Source of the DNA: Rehmannia glutinosa | Taxonomy: Eukaryota > Streptophyta > Magnoliopsida > Lamiales > Orobanchaceae | Direction of reading: 5' to 3' | NCBI GenBank assembly: GCA_016081115.2 | Contig: CM071935.1 | Location: forward strand, 54,174,680-54,238,679 | Length of the DNA stretch: 64,000 nt | In this document: positions 20,332 through 31,299 of the stretch, piece by piece | Layout: each line of letters starts with the position of its first letter | Position numbering within the stretch: position 1 is the first letter of the stretch | Program-made: the position numbers and the translations under genes | The notes under the pieces: model-generated | Database searches by the model: none | Seen by the model: the letters and a program-made list of their open reading frames with translations, nothing else | Told to the model about the DNA's origin: nothing

Positions 20332-21330
20332 TCACATGCTTTATCTCACAAATAGAGCCTAAAGATGTGTCACAAGCATTGGATGACACACATTGGATTC
20401 AAGCCATGCAAGAAGAGCTGAATCAGTTTGAAAGAAATAAACTGTGGGAACTGGTTCAAAGACCTACCCATCAAAATGTTATTGACACTAAATGGGTATT
20501 CAGAAACAAGATGAATGAGGAAGGTTCTGTGGTAAGAAACAAAGCAAGATTGGTAGCCAAAGGATATTGCCAAGAAGAAGGAATAGATTTTGATGAAACT
20601 TTTGCTCCTGTAGCAAGATTGGAAGCTATAAGGATGTTTCTTGCCTATGCAACTCACAAGAATTTTATTGTATATCAAATGGATGTAAAGAGTGCATTCC
20701 TTAATGGTTTATTGGAAGAAGAAGTATATGTTGAACAACCTCCAGGATTTGAGCAGAAGACTCTTGGAGATAAGGTATACAAACTCAAGAAAGCTCTCTA
20801 TATGGATTGAAACAGGCACCCATAGCATGGTATGATACATTATCACAATCCTGACTGAGAATGGATTCACAAAAGGAAAAGTAGATAGAACACTCTTCAG
20901 AATTTAAGACAGGAAGAGCATATTGTTTGTTCAAATATATGTGGATGACATCATTTTTGGATCCACAAACAAAGAGCTGTGTGATAAATTTTCAAACCTC
21001 ATGCAAAGCGAATTCGAAATGAGCATGATGGGAGAGCTGACATTCTTCCTTGGACTCCAAGTGAAACAGCTGAAGGATGGAACCTTCATAAGTCAAACAA
21101 AATACACTAGAGATCTAATGAAGAAATTTGGTATGGAAGAGAAGTCTTGTGTAAAAATACCAATGAATACATCCGTCAAAATGGACATGGATGCAGATGG
21201 CAATCCTATAGATCAAACAAGATACAAAGCACTTATTGGATCATTGCTCTATCTTACAGCAAGCAGGCCAGACCTCACCTTTGCCGTAGGTGTATGTGCA
21301 AGATTTCAATCTGCTCCAAAAGAAAGCCAT
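20332..21330 (+). pseudogene. Copia reverse transcriptase of P
   Basis: Open from 20316 to 20810 with LNQFERNKLWELVQR, TKWVFRNKMNEEGSVVRN, LVAKGYCQEEGIDFDETFAP and MDVKSAFLNGLLEEEVY. Two extra bases in CTCTATATGGATTG break the frame at LYGLKQAP. It resumes at 20923 with VQIYVDDIIFGSTNKELCDK (YVDD near 20937-20950), GELTFFLGLQVKQLKDGTF and RYKALIGSLLYLTASRPDL. It is better preserved than most of P. Confidence 0.85.
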
Positions 21331-21880
21331 ATGACTCGTAAACCAGAGGATCTTGAGATATTTGAAAGGAAGCCAAGAAGTTGGCTTATGGTATCCAAAG
21401 GAAGGTGGATTCAAGCTAATTGGCTATTCAGATTCTGACTATCTTTGGATGTAGAGTTGACGGGGAAGGGCACCTCGAGGCACATGTCAAATGCTTGAAA
21501 TAAAGCTAATTTCTAGTTTAGCAAAAAGCAAAATTCAATAGCCATCTCCACAAAAAGCATAATACATAGGCTGTGGCGCTTTTGCCCAAGTCCTATGGAT
21601 TAGACAACAACTGAGAGACTATGAAGTTGAAGAAAAGGAAATTCCAATCATGTGTGATAACACAAGTGCCATTGCAATCACTCAAAATCCTGTGTTGCAG
21701 TCAAGAACAAAGCATATCGATGTCAGATATCACTTCATAAGAGATCATGTTGAAAAGAAAGACATCACCTTGGAATATATTTCAACTGATAAGCAGTTGG
21801 CTGACATATTCACAAAACCATTATGTGAGTCAAGATTTGAAGAACTCAAGCATGAGTTAGGGTTAATTGAGCTGAGTTGA
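21331..21880 (+). pseudogene. Copia RNase H of P
   Basis: After KESHMT the frame is disturbed near 21335-21600. The C-terminal part is open: CDNTSAIAITQNPVLQSRTK and HIDVRYHFIRDHVEKKDITL, then DKQLADIFTKPL, the classic copia RNase H end. The pol stop is near 21878. Confidence 0.85.
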
Positions 21881-22394
21881 CAATCAGAAGACTCAAAGAA
21901 AAGGAATGAAACACGAAAAGAGGAAAAAGAGCTGAACTCTTAAATCAGCTAAGTGAATCAGTCGTATCGGAAAGACAGCTGTACCGAGTTAGCTGAACTC
22001 TTAAGGGACAAGCTGAGCCATTTATGAGCAAAGTGACAAAAACGCAGTCGTTTTTACTAAGCGGGAATGTTTTTAAGAATGACATTAGCATAATTATGAC
22101 GTGTACAGGCAAAAGCTGCACACCAAGCTTATGATTGGATATCAATACTGCCGCATTAAATACGAGACATTAAATGCAAATCGGCGTGCAAGATCTAAGC
22201 CGTTGATTTTGATCACATTTCAAAAACCACCCGCACGTCCTTTCATGAACCATACTTAAACCATTTCGTCCGTTTCTCTCTCACTTTACCAAAAACTGTT
22301 CATCTCTCTCTCGAAAGCAAAAGCAAAATTTTCTCTCAAAACCCTTTCAATCCTCAGATCATTTTCTAAGTTTCGTTCGGTAAAATACTGAGAA
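21881..22394 (+). promoter_or_regulatory. Spacer between pol and post-pol ORF of P; leader-like
   Basis: 514 bp without coding signal. The last about 190 bp are rich in pyrimidine patches (TCTCTCTCACTTTACC, CATCTCTCTCTCG, TTTTCTCTCAAAACCC) and end GAGAAATGGC at the post-pol ATG, resembling a plant 5' untranslated region. I see no clear TATA box. Either an internal promoter or a spliced subgenomic RNA could use it; neither is shown. Confidence 0.35.
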
Positions 22395-25300
22395 ATGGCA
22401 TCCACTCATGATTTTGTCAAGCTAGGAAAGCAAATCCACACCGGGTCTCTTGTGGATTTCGATGGTATGGTGAAAGCAGTCCGACGACACCCTAGTGAAG
22501 AAGATTCGAGAAACAGAAACGCCTGGGGGTCAAAACCGTTTCGATGTTGGAGTTTTCGATAACCTATGTGGGAAGAGGTCGCACGCTTCTCGTGAACGCC
22601 GAGGTTCACGATGAGGCATCAAGTCCTCTGTTCATGGAAAGGAGTTCATCATTCGCCAAGGATTTGGCGAACACCGCTTGTTACCGGCGGAAGGAATGTC
22701 GGAAATTAATGAAGCTGATGTTGACCTGACTGCTGCTTGGAAGGAAGTAGCCAAGTCCGACTATGTTGAGAAAGTAGTCTACACAGCTAATAAGAGGCTG
22801 CTGAAGGAGGACTACCACAAATTGCTGGACATCGTTGCCAAATGCATAGATATCAAATTTGGCGGCTTTGACCACCGGTTGTCCCAAGCAAAGTTGATCG
22901 TAATGACCGCGATCATTGAAGAACGAGAAAAAGTGAACCCGGGCTGAGTTTGTCTACAAGAAAACTGCGCGCCCGAATGTTGGGAACAAATCCTTAAAGG
23001 AGGATGGAACGTTTGGAGGTTTCCTAGGATACGGCCTGGTGATTGGCCGGCTGATGGAGGTAAAATGAGTGCCTCTTCGACATGGAAAGGCGTTCCATGT
23101 AAACAAGAGGATGTTCGAACAAAAACCTATCTCGGCGCACAAAAGAGAGCATACGCCAAGAGGGTCGATCACGAGTGAGGGGAATCACCGACCCTCAAGA
23201 TCTGGTTGCCTCCTCTCCACCAAAGAAGAAAGTGCCCCTGCAGTGCTAAGAAGATTGCTACCCCTGCAAAGAAAGAAAAAGAAATCGCTCCGCCCGCAGC
23301 CTAAGTCACCGCCCCGCAGATGTCTCCCGCCTTGCACCGCGATAGCGAGAAGGAATCTCAAATACCTTCTCCGGTCGTCAAGAAAAGGTGAACGATAAGC
23401 CAAGACGGCCAGCTCCTCGAGAAGAAGACAACAAAGACGGCCCGCCGCCCCAGGACTCGAAGAAACCTTATCCGAACTAGAAATCCTCCTCGGTACAAAC
23501 AAAAAGAAGAAGAAGAATTTTCAAGCGTTCGAGCTTGAGAAACCGGCCGAGTCACCACTCACCGAGAAGATACTCCGAAACTCGCTGGAGAAGTAGAGTC
23601 TCCAGGCGTGATCGATGAAACGGCCAAGTCTCTGCTGAGGCCGATCAGAGGCAACTCGAAGACCAGCTATAGACGAACAACCGAGGAATAAGGAATGGCC
23701 GAGACAACCGAATCACACCTGAGGGGGTTGTTTATCCACATGTGAGGCTACGAGGATGTTGAGCGTGAATAAGTCTGCTACCCTTAATCCCCGGAAACGA
23801 GGGTCACCATAGAATTATGAAGACGATGTAATCATGTACTCTCCATTGTATCCGGACATCCAAAATCGTCTGCAGAGTGGAGAAAATGGAAGGCGAGCCT
23901 ATCTAGAGTGCGGTTTGAAAATCCGAGTTCATTGCTAAGGAAGAAGAACTCTTCAGGTTTCTTGAGGTGGACACGATCTTTTGCAAGCCATTGATGAGGA
24001 TAATTGCATCAATATACTGCGGATTCCGAAAAGAAAATGAACGGGCTAAAGCGGTGAGACGAGAGGCACGTGAGAAGGCCAAAGATCTGCCCTCTCACCG
24101 GCACCACCGATCATACACACCCTCACTTTGACGTCCTATCAGAAAGTGATGAGGATTTGGACCCTGTTGCTGCCAAAGAAGAGTTGCAAATGCAGCAAGC
24201 AATGCAAGAGTCGAGAATCCTACATGAGCAAAGAATGATGGAGGGGACCAGGGAGAGTCCTCCAAATCACAAATTTGAAATAGATCCTATGGGAGTGGTG
24301 CATCATATTGCCACTGTTGTCGCTGCCACCACTTCCCCAGCTCATTCGGAGGAAGGTGTTAAGGGAAATGGCGATGAAACTAGGGTAGTGGGGACCCCAA
24401 ATCGAGCCAACCCCTAATGAAGGTGTCTTACCACCCGCCAACGGGTGAATACTCGGTGGGAACAATGGAGTTTGGAGACGAGTGACCCCATTCCAAGCCA
24501 CTCACCGGTGTGCCACCGAAGGGGAAACTCCCTCCACCGCAGCAGCAAGGTTGGAGGATCTTTAACCGGCTCCACAATGAATTTAGGAGGCGAAGTGGAG
24601 AAGGAACAATCATAGAATACACAAAAGTTGTCATGACGAGGCTCGAACGATTGTATTTGTCTCGGTGAAGTGCCAAGCTCTGAAGCTAATGACGCCGCTA
24701 TGCGATGCGATCGAGGCACGAGATGGAACTCGCCCGGGAGTTAACACTGGGCGATGAAAGTGCAATCCATGGAGTTGAGACTCCAATGGATGCCACCTCA
24801 GAAGACCCCAAGACAGCTGACAATATCAAAAGAGATGTCCAAGGCCTCGCTGCAGTTGAGACTGTAGGAGGTAATAAAGGCCAACGGGAGGTTGAAACTT
24901 CCCGGGGTAGAGAAACTGAAGCACAGAACATCCCTCCTGCTATCATTGATCCATCAAAAAAGGAGATAAATGCTCTTCACGATTCCCAGGATAATCCTGA
25001 TCTAACCTTTCTGGGATCGGAAGGAGACGATGAAGCTGAGTCATCCCCTGTGACTGATCCCAAAAACTCAGCTGAGGATGTTCCAACCACAAGTAAGTCT
25101 GACCTCAAGAGTACTCGCCAAACATTCAACTTTAATGATGAGCCACCCATGGAAATCTCATCATCGTCCGATGACGCTTCTGATAAGGCCGAGGACCAAT
25201 CAACTCATTTGGAAAAACCAGCTGAGACCGACGAAGTTGTTGAGACAGTGAGGCTCGGCAAAGTCGGGTCGACTTCACAACACCCCAAATGAAAACAGTC

Positions 25301-27020
25301 CATCGCGGGCTCCCAGTCAGGCAGGTTCGACTCCACAAGGGACTTCACGAGCACCAATTATCATTGAACAATTCCGATTGCCCGTGATGATCCTTTCGTA
25401 GAATCATTTCCCTTCTCTCTGGAGGTACCTGACCTCCCTGAAGAATCAACTAAAGATCGTGAGCGCTTCCACATACCTGATCCTGTTATTACATCAGACA
25501 TCATTATTCCAGCTAACTATGACTTTGACGCTGGACATGAGGCTAGATAACAGGGGTGACAGCTGAAGTTAGGGACGTGTTCAAAGCCTTATTTGCTGAG
25601 ATAGAAAAAATGGAAAGGCACCAGGCCTCACTGGACATGAGGCTAGATAACAGGGACGCCAACCTTACTGCTGATTTGAGAGGCATAATAGTCAGGATCC
25701 GTGAGTGGTGGCAACATCAACAAACAATGCGTGTGGAACAAGCTCGATATTTCAGGACATTGTTCAACAAGTTGTTAGTCTAGCGGGCTGAGAATTCTGA
25801 TGCAAAGACAAAATTGCAAGAGCACATTGAACAAATGCATGAATCTCATACTACAGATAAAGTTCTTTGCGTGAACATAATAAGAACGAGCTCTGTGTGT
25901 GGAAGAGAATATGGATCGAAAATTCGATCTCCTTATGGCCGAGATGAAGTTAGTAGCAACTGAATCCAACGCCACCCGCTATGAGTTTAAATGCGGCTTA
26001 CTCGCTCCGATTGACGAGAACTCAACTATCGCCAGACTCGACTTCTTGCTTGCTAGCTTGTTTCCAAAAAGGGGGAAGAGGAATACCTAAAGGCGCTGAA
26101 GAGATCTGAAGCTGAGAATGAGGAAGCAGCTATGAAGGGAAAGACAACTGAGAAAGTAATAAGAGAGAAGAAAGGGAAGTCTGTTGAGGGGGAAGGTTCG
26201 AAAGATGTGACCTTGATGATTGCTAAAACCCCCCAACAAGGTCTTGTCACAACCGATATTATCAAGAAACTCCCGGTGACTCGCCACTCCAACACTTTGT
26301 ACCAATGGTTTGAAAAGAAAAGACAGTTGAAGCAGGGATAAAGGAAGTGGAAGGAAGGATGAATGCCCGAGTTATGGATATTCTGAAACAACGTTGGATG
26401 CATTCCAATAGACAGAGACACCTATGCCATTTCAGATGCCAGAACTGAGCCAAGATCTGTTGATGAATTCAAGACCCTCACATCTGAAGGTTATTTCGCA
26501 AACATGTCCATGGCTCAAGCACGGGATTTGTATCTTGGGAAAAAGGTCTCACACTATGTGAAGAAGGCGACAAAGAAAACACCTGGCGATCCTCTGTGTC
26601 ACTCTGCTAGTCACTCAATTTGGGAAAAAGAAGGCCCCAAAGACAATACACGCCCGAAGCGAGAGGAAGAAGCGTGGTGGAGGAAGAGGTTTCGACACCT
26701 AGATCTCCCCAAAACATTGAGTACATAGATCCGGCAAGAAAGGAGGGATCTATTGAAATGGATTTGGAAGTAGCCAACCCGCAAGTGGCTAAGAACAATC
26801 TTGAGTATGTGAAGAGAATTGAAGAGGAAAATAAAAGACAAACTCAGCTATGGGAGGAAAGACAAGAAAGATCGAGAAGAGATGAAGCTGCCGGAAGCGT
26901 ATGAGAAAAAAAAAAAAAAAGGCAAATTGAAGATGAGAAGAAAAGGAAAAGGTCGAGAAGATGACAGAGTTGAAGAAGATAAAAGAAGGAGCGCGAAGGA
27001 GACGAAGTGTTGCTGTCCAC
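22395..27020 (+). pseudogene. Post-pol (env-like position) ORF of P, broken
   Basis: ATG at 22395 opens MASTHDFVKLGKQIHTGSL. Pieces in order: KEFIIRQGFGEHRLLPAEG and a helical stretch (22640-22950); basic FHVNKRMFEQKP (near 23090); acidic, Ser/Thr-rich low complexity (24070-25290, with SRILHEQRMM and GLAAVET blocks); helices with VEQARYFRTLFNK (near 25735) and MAEMKLVATESN (near 25940); TPQQGLVTTDIIKKLP (near 26230); TEPRSVDEFKTLTSEGYF (near 26450); NIEYIDPARKE (near 26720); a charged coiled coil and a run of 14 A at 26906-26919. The same blocks occur in A, E and Z. I do not recognise a known fold and see no membrane span. Confidence 0.7.
25531..25655 (+). repeat. 25-bp direct repeat 100 bp apart inside the post-pol ORF
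   Basis: CTGGACATGAGGCTAGATAA plus CAGGG occurs at 25531-25555 and again at 25631-25655. The second copy is in frame (SLDMRLDNRD). The first introduces a TAA stop and looks like a templated insertion into FDA-TAEVRDVFK. Confidence 0.8.
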
Positions 27021-27320
27021 CCCTTCATGTATTTTACTATGTAAATACACTTTATGTAAGTCTTGTGTATATTGAATAAAATTATGCAATTTCTATACAT
27101 GAGTAGATATAGAACAGCATGGTTAGTCTAAGCGCCGTTTAAGCTCTGATATAATTTTTTTTAGGCTTAAGCTCTGATACACTTTGTAAACAGCTATGTA
27201 AAGAACAAGAATGTTATGATCAATAAAAGATCCATTCTAAACATACATTCTGTGGTTCTACATTTGTCTGTATGTATCCTTGCTGTTAAATAATTGTATG
27301 AATGTTTTAAGTTTTGGCAT

Positions 27321-27338
27321 CATCAAAAAGGGGAAAAT
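27321..27338 (+). other. Polypurine tract of P
   Basis: CATCAAAAAGGGGAAAAT directly precedes the 3' LTR. Together with TTTTGGCATCAT upstream it is the Sirevirus-type PPT signature. Confidence 0.85.
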
Positions 27339-28898
27339 TGTTGGGAAATTATTTTGTAGATTTTGATGAATGCCATGTAAAACTTAGAATAGAAGTTGGC
27401 ACCCCATTTTTGTGGTAAATTGCATTGTATTAGATATGGCTGGTCGAGCTGAGTCAAGTCAGCTATGCCTGAACATGCAAGAAGTCAACTAGAGACAAAA
27501 AAGACTCATTTGTGAGGCAGGTGAGTGTGGCAAAGAAGAGAAGACAGAACTCGATCAAGGTGCAATTAGATGCAAACAGTGAAGTATCGATCAAGTCAAC
27601 TCAAGACAGACCAAGTCTCAAGGTTGAAGTGACGGAAGAGTCATCAAATGATTGGAAGGCGACTCGAAGTCACCTGGGGATGTTAAGAAAATGCGGTCAA
27701 GTCAAGACAATCGAAAGAGATCCGTTGCCGAAAATCAAGAGAATTACTTAAACAAGTAATACCTCCATATCGCCTTTCTTGAAGTGTTCAGTTCCAGAAG
27801 CGTGCAAAAGGAATAAACCAATGGGAAGCACTGCACTTGGGCCAGAACTCTGAAAAGCTGAAAGAATCATTCATACGAGGAAGTGGCAATTTCAAGGACT
27901 GTAACAAGACAAGCCAACGACCACAAGTGAAATTAAAAAATAAGCCTATCTCTTCAACGGGCAGATTTTTGAAAGATCACTATAAAAGGCTGAGGAATAA
28001 CTCTGAGAGAACGTTACCTGAACCACGAACATTCAAGCAAACATTTGAACTGTAGCCTAATATATTCTCAAATCATTCAAGATCAATCCTCAAGCCTACA
28101 TTACGAAGGAAATCAATCCAACACTCACTTGTGAAGGAAAGATTACTTCAATCAGCTGAAGAGGAAATTTTTGAAGAATTAAGGGGTCTACATTCCACGG
28201 AGGATTGTAGGAAGGTTCAAGGTCGAACCAGTCTCAAGTTGTTGGAGGGCTTCGTGATCAAATCTAAGAAGCTTGATCAAGTGGGCTGTTGTAGCAAGGC
28301 AGCTGCCCTATGAAGAAGCTGAGTCGTACGAGGAGCCACCGCGTGTGACCAAGGCATCTCCGATCGAGTCCCAAAGGATCAAGTCACCGTGTGATCAAGA
28401 CTTGTATCCGGGTCGTTAACCACTCGTATATTGATCAATACTTAGTGGATTCCTCCAGGAGTTGGAGAAGAGAGGAGTAGAAGAATTACCCCATCTTCGA
28501 ACCTCTATAAAAACTTATTGTGTCATTTACATTTCAAGACTTTATTTTCTCGCATCTTATTTTTATCTCATGTGATAAATTTGCTATCCAATTGATAATC
28601 AATCGAGTGCTAAAACCAAGTATTAAAATAAACTTAACCAAATTCAAGGGTGTTAAGTCTTCCATTGAAAACAAATCACAATCGAGTTAAGTCTTTAGTT
28701 AAAACAACGAGTTATTCTATCAACAACTCGATCCGTCATTGAGTGACTAACTCGTTGATTAACTAACTTAGTCAGTCCATCAAGGACACAGCTGTGAAGT
28801 ATTAACTCTGAATATTTAAAAGGACTAATTTGAAAAGTTGGTAAGGTTTATTCAACCCCCCCTTCTAAACCTTACACTCACACCCCTTGGGACCTACA
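27339..28898 (+). repeat. 3' LTR of P
   Basis: 1560 bp, TGTTGGGAAATT to GGGACCTACA, TATA box at 27981-27987. Compared with the 5' LTR, differences cluster at CAG/CTG sites, for example CAG at 8019-8021 against CGA near 27589, and CCAGCTGTG near 8768 against CCACCGCGTG near 28337. Confidence 0.9.
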
Positions 28899-28903
28899 GC
28901 TCA
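28899..28903. other. Target-site duplication of P, right copy (GCTCA)
   Basis: Matches 7758-7762. The A ORF continues directly after it. Confidence 0.9.
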
Positions 28904-29288
28904 ATTCCCTTCTCCCAGTACAAATCCCATGCTTAAGATAGAGTCATATCTTTAAAATAACCTTCAGCTTCTAGAGTCTGGAATTCCTATAGGGATCTGG
29001 GCTCAGATCCAGCATCAGGCACAGCAAATTCTCTTGGGGGCTTTATTGTTAGGTAATCCTTTCTGGCTAGAGGACCATCAAACTGTTTTCTGATATCTTG
29101 GATGCGCGCAGATTGCTTCTCAACTACCTTCTCGAATTCGGCTTCAATGGCTGTTCTTGCATCTTTCATTGCCATCTCAGCTTTCTGCTCAACGGTCAGC
29201 TCTTTCGGTAACTTGCTGAGAATAAAAGCAGTGACATCACCTTGTTGTGGGGTTTCAACATACATGAGTTCAAGGTACGATCTCCATC
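28899..29288 (-). pseudogene. Element A post-pol ORF, part upstream of the P insertion
   Basis: Minus strand: LELMYVETPQQGDVTAFILS then KLPKELTVEQKAEMAMKDA, an amphipathic helix, and PDAGSEPRSL, followed by an in-frame TAG and EFQTLEAEGYFKDM. It leads into the KGIEL that joins KTTDKQPSS on the far side of P (7762). The blocks match Z at 63150-63480. To the right it ends abruptly at about 29288 where an LTR fragment begins. Confidence 0.8.
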
Positions 29289-29289
29289 A

Positions 29290-30259
29290 ATGCTGTAAGA
29301 CAAGACAAGCCAACAACCTACGAAGCGTTGTTTGAAAAATGTGTTTATCTCTTTAACGGACATATTTCAAACGTGCACTATAAAAGGCTAAGGAGTCATT
29401 TGAGAGAAGGTTACCAAGTTTAACACAAGCATACAAGCATTCAAGCAATAACCTGCAAATATCTCTCAAGCTTACAAAGAAATCATCAAGCCTAAACTCG
29501 AAGAAAATCGATCCAACACACTCAGTGAAGGAAAGAAAATTCATCAGTTGAAGAGGAAAAAATATTTTCAAGAACAATGGGTCTATTCTCCAAGGTTGAA
29601 GGAGTTGTCGTAAGGTTCCAGATTGAACCAGTGCTTTGAACCTGTTGGAGGGTTACGTGATCAAGTCCGAAGGTTTGAAGGAAGTTGAAGTAGCAGGACA
29701 TCCGTCTTGTGAAGAAGCTGAGTCCTAGGAGCAGCAGGTTGTGTGATCAATGCTGACTCGGACTATTAACTACTTTGTAACCAAGTCAAGTTACCTAGTG
29801 GATTCCCTCAGGGGTTGTAGAAGAGTGGACTAGAGGAATTACCCATTCTCGAACCACTATAAATTGCTTGTGTCTATTTACTTTTCAACGCACTTTATTT
29901 CTCGCATTATTTTCATATCTGCTGATAGTTAAAATTGCTTAAGTCTGTTGATAATAACATTGTTAAAACAAGTGTTAAAAAATGTACTAAAAACTCTAAG
30001 GGTGAAAGTCTTCTGCTGGTAAAACCAAGTCAACTACATTTCTAAGTGTTAGTTGAAAACAACTAAGTTATACTATCAACAGCACAGTCGAGTCTGTTGA
30101 ATGGGTAACTTTGCTGTGTAAGCCAACTTAGCTATTCCCTCAAGGACTTAGCTAACTTGAGTTAACTCCAAAATTGTTTAAAAGGACTAAAATCAAAAAG
30201 TTGGTAAAGTTTATTCAACCCCCCTTCTAAACTTTACACATCACCCCTTGGGACCTACA
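29290..30259 (+). repeat. Truncated Sirevirus LTR (3' 970 bp)
   Basis: From GACAAGACAAGCCAAC through the TATA box at 29379-29385 to CCCCTTGGGACCTACA. The first about 550 bp of the LTR are missing and the left junction falls in the A ORF. No PBS follows; instead minus-strand copia integrase begins. It contains the inverted repeat GTTTGAAAAATGT (29330-29342) and ACATATTTCAAAC (29360-29372), with one mismatch. Confidence 0.8.
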
Positions 30260-31290
30260 ACAAGTTAGCAAACTCATAAGCGACTTCATTTTTATTAGCA
30301 ACGAAGACAACCCAAGTATATCGAGAAACATTATCAACAATAACGAATGTATATATTTTCCATTTAGGCTTGCCGTGCCAATGTCCCCATACAAATATAG
30401 ATGAAAAAGTTGTAGAGGCTTGGTTGTGGAAATTTTATCTTTGGGCTTGAAACTACTTTTAACTTATTTATTCTTTTGACCAGTGTCACATAAGCCAATA
30501 TTTTCAAAATTTAATTTGGGTAGTCCTTTGAGATGTTGATTTTTGCAAATATTTTGTAAATCTTTGTATCCAATATGTCCAAGTCGCCTATACCATAAAC
30601 AAGTTAAATCATTGCTAGTAACTAGACAATAAATATTTTGACTAACCAAATCACTTGAGCAAATTTTGTAAAGATTGTCTTTTCTACTTGCTTCAAAAAT
30701 AATTTTATCATATTTAACAATAAGGCATTTTTTTTCGTTGAAAAGAACATTATAATTTAAATCACAAAGTTGGCTAATACTTATCAAATTGAACTTAAAC
30801 CCATACAAGTAAAACATCATTAAGAGAAAAAGCAGAATTGCCAACATCTCTCCATTGCAAAGGATTTTTCCTTTCCTATTCCCGAACATAATAACTCCTC
30901 CCTCTTGTAGCTTGATGTTGGTAAATAGATGTTCTTTTTCGGTCATATAGTGTGATGTTCTTTTCGGGTCATATGGCATGAACATCCGTTGTCCACAAGC
31001 CATTTGGAATCCTCTTTGACCCGTTCTTACCCCACGTACCTAAAATAAAATTATTTTTTAGTACCCTTGAGTGTAGAGGTTCATGGGTGTTAGCATTGAG
31101 ACTTTTGGGTCTCCAATAATAATTAGTACTATTTTTAACTCTACAAGTACTAGTTAAGTGACCCTTTTTTACCACAAAAAATGCATGTAATGGTTTTAAG
31201 ACTACTAGCACGAATAAAAATTGGAGCTCAGTTCTTTTTCTTAAAATCGGTTTGAACGGATTTTTAACCAAGTCCTAATTTCAAATGCTC
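30260..31290 (-). pseudogene. Protease and integrase N-terminus of C
   Basis: The open frame 30464-31003 contains the post-protease region (GFKFNLISISQLCDLNYNVL) and the zinc region (LTCLWYRRLGHIGYKDLQNI, GLCDTGQ). Further left, in other frames, is the start of the core (YTFVIVDNVSRYTWVVFVAN near 30290-30350). The protease active site near 31000 is degraded. The remainder of integrase is lost at 30259. Confidence 0.75.
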
Positions 31291-31299
31291 ACTAGGTTA

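Larger units (their letters stand above)
7763..28898 (+). mobile_element. Sirevirus-type Ty1/copia element P, full-length, with nested G
   Basis: Complete element of 21,136 bp, of which G (6,929 bp) and one 5-bp duplication are an insertion, leaving about 14.2 kb. It has 5' LTR, PBS, gag, PR, INT, RT, RNase H, a 4.6-kb post-pol region, PPT and 3' LTR, all on the plus strand, and a GCTCA target duplication. The extra coding region after pol is typical of Sireviruses, where it is called env-like. Almost all frames are broken, but many differences from sister copies have the form CAG or CTG to CG, CGG or CCG and may be sequence errors. Confidence 0.9.

Noticed and set aside
22395..27020. A true envelope gene with transmembrane domain after pol in P
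   Set aside because: No signal peptide or membrane segment is visible in P, A, E or Z; only coiled coils and low-complexity acidic or basic regions. I kept only the positional term env-like.
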